Shown: one piece after another, positions 41,248 to 44,626 of the stretch | Layout: the number at the start of each line of letters is the position of its first letter | Numbering within the stretch: the stretch's first letter is position 1 | Assembly: GCF_042665255.1 (NCBI RefSeq) | Contig: NZ_JBHTCD010000035.1 | Length of the DNA: 44,626 nt | Source of the DNA: Insolitispirillum peregrinum | GTDB taxonomy: Bacteria; Pseudomonadota; Alphaproteobacteria; Rhodospirillales; Rhodospirillaceae | Direction: 5' to 3' (one strand) | Translations under genes and position numbers: made by a program | The notes under the pieces: generated by a model | Databases searched by the model: none | What the model saw: the letters and a program-made list of their open reading frames with translations, nothing else | What the model was told of the DNA's origin: nothing

Positions 41248-42798
41248 TTAATGCCAGAACGGCCCTTGCTTCTGGAACTGCTTCCAGCTTTTTCCGCAGT
41301 CCTTGATGGTGTCTTCCATGTGTGCCTGATGCCACCCGATCACCGCCCCACAGGCCAGCGTCAGCTCAGCCGGACCTCCCTGCGCGATGGCTGACAGTTT
41401 CTGGCGGGCGACGGCGGCGTCATTGATGGCTCCCAGATGCTCCTGCAGATCGGACAAGGTAGCGTTGAAGTCCGCTTGTTTCTTTTCACTGAACAGGGAG
41501 GAAAAGAACTCGCAAGTGTAGCGCAGTTTCTTGACTTCGATCCGAACCGCATGGCGGGCCAGACTGTCCAGCGTGCCAAAATGCTGACCCGCCCGCAGAA
41601 CACTTTTCAGGCGATGGTCCAGCAATTGGCGGGCAAAGGGACGCAGGGAGCCATTGAGGATGGCCTGCTGTTCCGCGCTGTCCGGGGTGAGCCAGTCGCC
41701 ATTTTCCAGCCAGGCCGCCGCATGCAACAGGGTCTGGCCGCTGCGCGGGGACTCCAGTGCCTCAAGGGCCCGCTGATAGGCCAGTTCGCGGCGGTGGCTG
41801 ATCAGGCTCCGGAGGGGGGAAAGATCGATGCCATCCCCCAGCGCGACCACCGCCGGAGCCAGAATTTCATCGGAAAAGACATCCAGATCGCGGGCATCGC
41901 CCAGCTCTCCGGCCAGCCAGCGCAGGTCTTCCTTTACCTGCAGGCTGTGCGGGGAGCCCAGAACCGGCTTGAACACGCTGAGCGCCGAGCGGAACCGGCG
42001 GAGGGCAACCCGCATCTGATGAACGGCCTCGGGGTGGCGCAACCGCCGTAACAGGGGCTCGTTCAACAGGGCGTGGCCCAGACAGGCTTGCCCGATGGAC
42101 TGCAGGGCCTCGGCTACCGTGTCATTCTTTTTCAGGGCAGGAGCACTGCCTTTATGGGCGCGGGACGGGCGAGGCCGGGCCAGGGCGTACCCCCGTTCAG
42201 CCTTGCTGTGTATGCAAATGCGGACTGGCAGGCCTTCGGTCAGGGTCAGGGCGGCGTGGTACAGGTCGCGGGGGCTGCCGTGCTTGAGTTCCAGCTCCAC
42301 TTCGCAAATGGCTTCGCTGTCGGTCGAGGTGGTGCCGTGGGGACGGATTTCCCCCTGATCAATGGTCAGCTCGATTTGCCACGACGGGGTTTCTTCCGGG
42401 GCACTCAGCAGCCAGACCGTGCGCTTGAAATCAGTGGTGAACAGCGGCTGGACAGCGGCAAGAACCGGAGCCGACAACGAGGCCAGCGGCGTTTCCGCCA
42501 GCAGGGAAACATCCAGTGCGTCCCCGGCCACCGGCCATTCCCATTCCGGGCGGGAGAAATGGGCGCCCTGATGATCGCCTTTGGTTTTGACCGTCTGGAA
42601 AAACTGCGTTCCGTTCCGGCGCAGGCGCAAGGCCGCCTTTTGACGGGCCAGATCACAGTCAGGGGTATCGTAATAGGTATTATAGAGGTGCAAGGATTGG
42701 GCACGCCCCTGCTTGTGGGTCCGCACAAAGGGGTGACGACGAAGACGTTCCAGAGCAGCAAGGGGAAGCTCCAGCTTGAGTTCGACTTCGACATGCAT
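41248..42798 (-). CDS. CYTH-CHAD domain protein (inorganic triphosphatase / polyphosphate-binding)
   Basis: A 516-residue cytoplasmic protein with two domains. The CYTH domain (about 1-205) starts with the metal/triphosphate motif EVELKLEL and contains YYDTPDCDLARQKAALRLRR; members such as YgiF hydrolyse inorganic triphosphate. The CHAD domain (about 225-510) is all-helical with conserved His and basic residues (AVHQMRVALRRFRSALSVFK and ARHAVRIEVKKLRYTCEFF) and binds polyphosphate. ATG 42798 has AGGAGA seven bases upstream; longer frames are unlikely. Phasin plus CHAD is notable because CHAD proteins locate to polyphosphate granules and have been found on PHA granules, but the phasin gene is 37 kb away. 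No ppk or ppx is in the window. Confidence 0.93.
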   Translation of the reverse strand: MHVEVELKLELPLAALERLRRHPFVRTHKQGRAQSLHLYNTYYDTPDCDLARQKAALRLRRNGTQFFQTVKTKGDHQGAHFSRPEWEWPVAGDALDVSLLAETPLASLSAPVLAAVQPLFTTDFKRTVWLLSAPEETPSWQIELTIDQGEIRPHGTTSTDSEAICEVELELKHGSPRDLYHAALTLTEGLPVRICIHSKAERGYALARPRPSRAHKGSAPALKKNDTVAEALQSIGQACLGHALLNEPLLRRLRHPEAVHQMRVALRRFRSALSVFKPVLGSPHSLQVKEDLRWLAGELGDARDLDVFSDEILAPAVVALGDGIDLSPLRSLISHRRELAYQRALEALESPRSGQTLLHAAAWLENGDWLTPDSAEQQAILNGSLRPFARQLLDHRLKSVLRAGQHFGTLDSLARHAVRIEVKKLRYTCEFFSSLFSEKKQADFNATLSDLQEHLGAINDAAVARQKLSAIAQGGPAELTLACGAVIGWHQAHMEDTIKDCGKSWKQFQKQGPFWH

Positions 42799-42975
42799 AT
42801 CAGGCTCTCCTGTGCGTTTGCGCCTTTTGGCAGTAGGGGCATTGTAGCGGGCAGTGCGCAAAACAAGTGTGACAATTGCGGCTAAGGCGCTAAATTCTAG
42901 CAAGTTCTTAACTCTTGGAACGCCAGACTATGCTGTGACCCTTGTGGGGCAGTTGATGGAAAAGGGACCGGAAGA

Positions 42976-44181
42976 ATGCGGCAGGATCGGTTGGTAAAGC
43001 CCATGCGGGCAGCGTTCACGGCATCGCTGTTGATGGCCGGGGCGGTGATGCTGAGTGGCTGCCTGCAAACCTTGCCGATTCTGGAAGCCGGGCAGGGGCG
43101 TCAGAGCACCGAGCCGAACGGGCAATATTATATCAATCAGGCGATGGCCGGGCTGGCGCTGGGCGATTACCGCTATGCCGAGCAGATGAGCGATCAGGCT
43201 CTGGCTGCCGAGCCTGCCAACCCGGTGGCCTTGCTCGCCGCCGGGGCGATCTATCAAAAGACCAATCGGCAGGGGGAAGCCCGCAGTGCCTATCAGGCGG
43301 CGGCGTCGGTGCCCAATGGCGTTTCCATCCCCGGTGACCTGTGGGGGTTGAACGGGACCTATCCGGTGCGGGATATCGCGCGGCATGCCCTGGCCCAGAT
43401 TGATGGGCAAAGCCTGAATACCAGCACGCCGGTGGCTGTTCCGCTGGCTCCGATGGCGGTCGGGAATGCCATGGGGCGCCATGCGATCCTCAAGGCGTTG
43501 CGTGATCGCAACTTGATCACCCCCGAAGAATATGAACCCCGCCGTTCGGCGCCGGTGCCGTCAACGATGCGGGGGCCTGTCCCCAGCGTGGACGAAGTAG
43601 CCGATCGCCTCGAGCAATTGTCGCAAGCCTATGCAACCCGCAACATGTCGGCAGAACAGCATGCGGCAGAGCGTGAGGTTATCCTCGACAGTCTGGTCCC
43701 TGATCCGTCGGGGCATACGGATGACGGGTTGGGTGTGACCAGCCGAAAGGCTGTGCCCACGCCGCCCAAGCCCCCCGAGGCTGCCAAGCCGCCAGCCGGG
43801 AACAAACCCGCCGAGGCCAAAAAGCCCGAACCTCCCAGCGGGAGCGATGTGGGGGTGCAGAATCCAAATGCGGTTCTGCGTTCCGGGCGCGACCCGCTGC
43901 AGATCATTCCTTATGACGGAAAGACGGTGAATGGAGGCGGGGCGTCGGTGCAATTGGCGACTTTCCATTCGCGTGACGGGGCCATGAAGGGTTGGGAGAA
44001 CCTGAAAAACAAGTTTCCTGACCTGAAGTCCCTGCAACCGCGCATTTCGACGGATAGCGATGGCGAACAAGGAACCATTTTCCGTCTGAATGCCGGACCT
44101 CTTCCCGATATGGAGGCTGCCAAGGCCTTGTGCGGAAAGCTGAAAGAGCAATTCTGCGAGGCGGTGATGCTGGGGGGATGA
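42976..44181 (+). CDS. Lipoprotein with TPR and SPOR domains
   Basis: A 401-residue envelope lipoprotein. The lipobox VMLSGC gives the lipidated Cys at residue 29. A TPR-like segment (about 50-120) has YINQAMAGLALGDYRYAEQM and NPVALLAAGAIYQKTNRQGE. A middle region is helical (HAILKALRDRNLITPEEYE), then comes a Pro/Ala/Lys-rich linker (about 255-290) that could cross peptidoglycan. The C-terminal SPOR domain (about 315-400) starts VQLATFHSRDGAMKGWENL; SPOR domains bind denuded glycan strands at division sites. This layout is common in alphaproteobacteria, though no function is established. AAGGGA lies about ten bases before ATG 42976. It is divergent from the CYTH-CHAD gene and is the last protein gene before the rRNA operon. 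Confidence 0.88.
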   Translation: MRQDRLVKPMRAAFTASLLMAGAVMLSGCLQTLPILEAGQGRQSTEPNGQYYINQAMAGLALGDYRYAEQMSDQALAAEPANPVALLAAGAIYQKTNRQGEARSAYQAAASVPNGVSIPGDLWGLNGTYPVRDIARHALAQIDGQSLNTSTPVAVPLAPMAVGNAMGRHAILKALRDRNLITPEEYEPRRSAPVPSTMRGPVPSVDEVADRLEQLSQAYATRNMSAEQHAAEREVILDSLVPDPSGHTDDGLGVTSRKAVPTPPKPPEAAKPPAGNKPAEAKKPEPPSGSDVGVQNPNAVLRSGRDPLQIIPYDGKTVNGGGASVQLATFHSRDGAMKGWENLKNKFPDLKSLQPRISTDSDGEQGTIFRLNAGPLPDMEAAKALCGKLKEQFCEAVMLGG

Positions 44182-44357
44182 GCAGAAAAGTGACAAGACC
44201 ATGAAAAAAAGTCTTGCGCTGTCCCGGATGTCTGGATAAGTTCTGTTCCTCGGCGGCGTTCGCTGCCTCTTCGATCTTCCTCTGATCGGTATCGCCATCA
44301 AAAACGCTTCGGCGTCGGCGACTGGTCGTCTCTGGTTTCTGCCTGTTGGTGGCGCCG

Positions 44358-44418
44358 AAGAAAAAAGAAAGATTGATGAAAAAAAACGGTTGACAGGCTG
44401 CTGATGCAGCGGTAGAAA
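44358..44418 (+). promoter_or_regulatory. rRNA operon promoter with A-rich UP element
   Basis: -35 TTGACA (44390-44395), a 17-bp spacer and -10 TAGAAA (44413-44418) form a strong promoter. The A/T-rich, mostly A stretch at 44358-44387 looks like an UP element, typical of rRNA promoters. It lies about 200 bp before the 16S start. A weaker GC-rich region from the lipoprotein stop (44182) to here holds nothing I can name. Confidence 0.8.
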
Positions 44419-44500
44419 CCACCTCCCGCTGACGGGGAGCTTCGAGAGAGGCAAACGGTCAAGAAATTCAGGGCCTTCGGGGTCCGCCAGAAATGGTTCG

Positions 44501-44512
44501 CTGTTTGACATC
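44501..44512 (+). promoter_or_regulatory. boxA-like antitermination site in the rRNA leader
   Basis: CTGTTTGACATC resembles the boxA element (TGCTCTTTAACA type) that recruits NusB-NusE to rRNA transcripts. It lies about 85 nt downstream of the promoter start and just over 100 nt before the 16S 5' end, the expected place. Confidence 0.5.
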
Positions 44513-44617
44513 GTGAAGAGACGGAAGGGATGCGTGGGCGGTTGCTCGATCAGTTGAGCAGTTGTCGCACACATCCTTAAGCCAAGCGCTTAGGTTTTTG
44601 TGACGGATTGCTCAAGT

Positions 44618-44626
44618 CAACTTGAG
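44618..44626 (+). rRNA. rrs: 5' end of 16S rRNA, cut by the window edge
   Basis: The last nine bases, CAACTTGAG, match the start of alphaproteobacterial 16S rRNA, which continues AGTTTGATC. Together with the strong upstream promoter, boxA-like site and leader, this marks the beginning of an rRNA operon. Only nine bases are visible, so the call depends on context. A perfect inverted repeat, CTCAAG (44611-44616) and CTTGAG (44621-44626), overlaps it. Confidence 0.72.

Noticed and set aside
44202..44240. Twelve-codon ORF before the rRNA promoter
   Set aside because: No ribosome-binding site and too short to support.

Overview
The window looks like chromosomal DNA of a high-GC alphaproteobacterium, most likely of the Rhodospirillales. 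The evidence is the clpS-clpA pair, the psd-pssA pair, the yfgM-bamB-der block, a phasin (polyhydroxyalkanoate granule protein), a short fold-type III ornithine decarboxylase with a long structured leader, and a right edge that reads into an alphaproteobacterial-type 16S rRNA 5' end. The genus cannot be fixed from this sequence alone. I saw no tRNA, CRISPR array, prophage or transposase gene.

Layout. 1-936: an rRNA pseudouridine synthase beside a pair of palindromic repeats. 937-5280: an AT-rich spacer, a large c-di-GMP GGDEF-EAL sensor, and a phasin with its own promoter and terminator. 5600-8650: a 39-codon leader ORF, clpS, a near-perfect sigma-54 promoter, and clpA. 8650-9703: composite repeats and a PPP-type phosphatase. 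9793-21056: a surface polysaccharide locus with a short Wza-like lipoprotein, an SDR epimerase, a Tat-exported beta-helix protein, a methyltransferase-GT26 fusion, a Wzx-like flippase (opposite strand), a secreted Ala-rich protein (opposite strand), an outer-membrane barrel, a Wzc/GumC-type tyrosine kinase and a membrane-anchored unknown. 21207-24928: a LysE exporter divergent from a MocR regulator, then a YidE/AspT-type transporter. 24929-25418: repeats only. 25419-29043: a minus-strand run of HIT protein, secreted protein, photolyase and YbiB-like protein. 29340-32054: a haem-c sensor kinase, a convergent STAS protein and a small membrane protein. 32231-33664: a structured leader and ornithine decarboxylase. 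33733-37220: GNAT, psd, pssA and an ion permease. 37221-37522: repeats. 37523-42798: der, bamB, yfgM-like and CYTH-CHAD, all on the minus strand. 42976-44181: a TPR-SPOR lipoprotein. 44358-44626: an rRNA operon promoter, leader and the first bases of 16S rRNA.

How the genes fit together. Wza-like protein, Wzc, flippase, GT26 and epimerase make up most of an export path for an extracellular glycan. The barrel and beta-helix proteins probably serve as outer-membrane exit and matrix or processing factors. No initiating phosphoglycosyltransferase and no Wzy polymerase is visible here, so the pathway must be completed elsewhere or be unusual. Der, BamB and the YfgM-like protein keep the order known from enterobacteria. 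Psd and PssA are consecutive steps of phosphatidylethanolamine synthesis.

The most unexpected material lies between genes. A roughly 157-bp element with inverted ends folds into five hairpins, and base changes among its copies preserve pairing. It is nested among two smaller palindromic repeat families. One composite of these repeats supplies the apparent start codon of a polysaccharide-locus gene. clpA also has its own sigma-54 promoter, separate from clpS.
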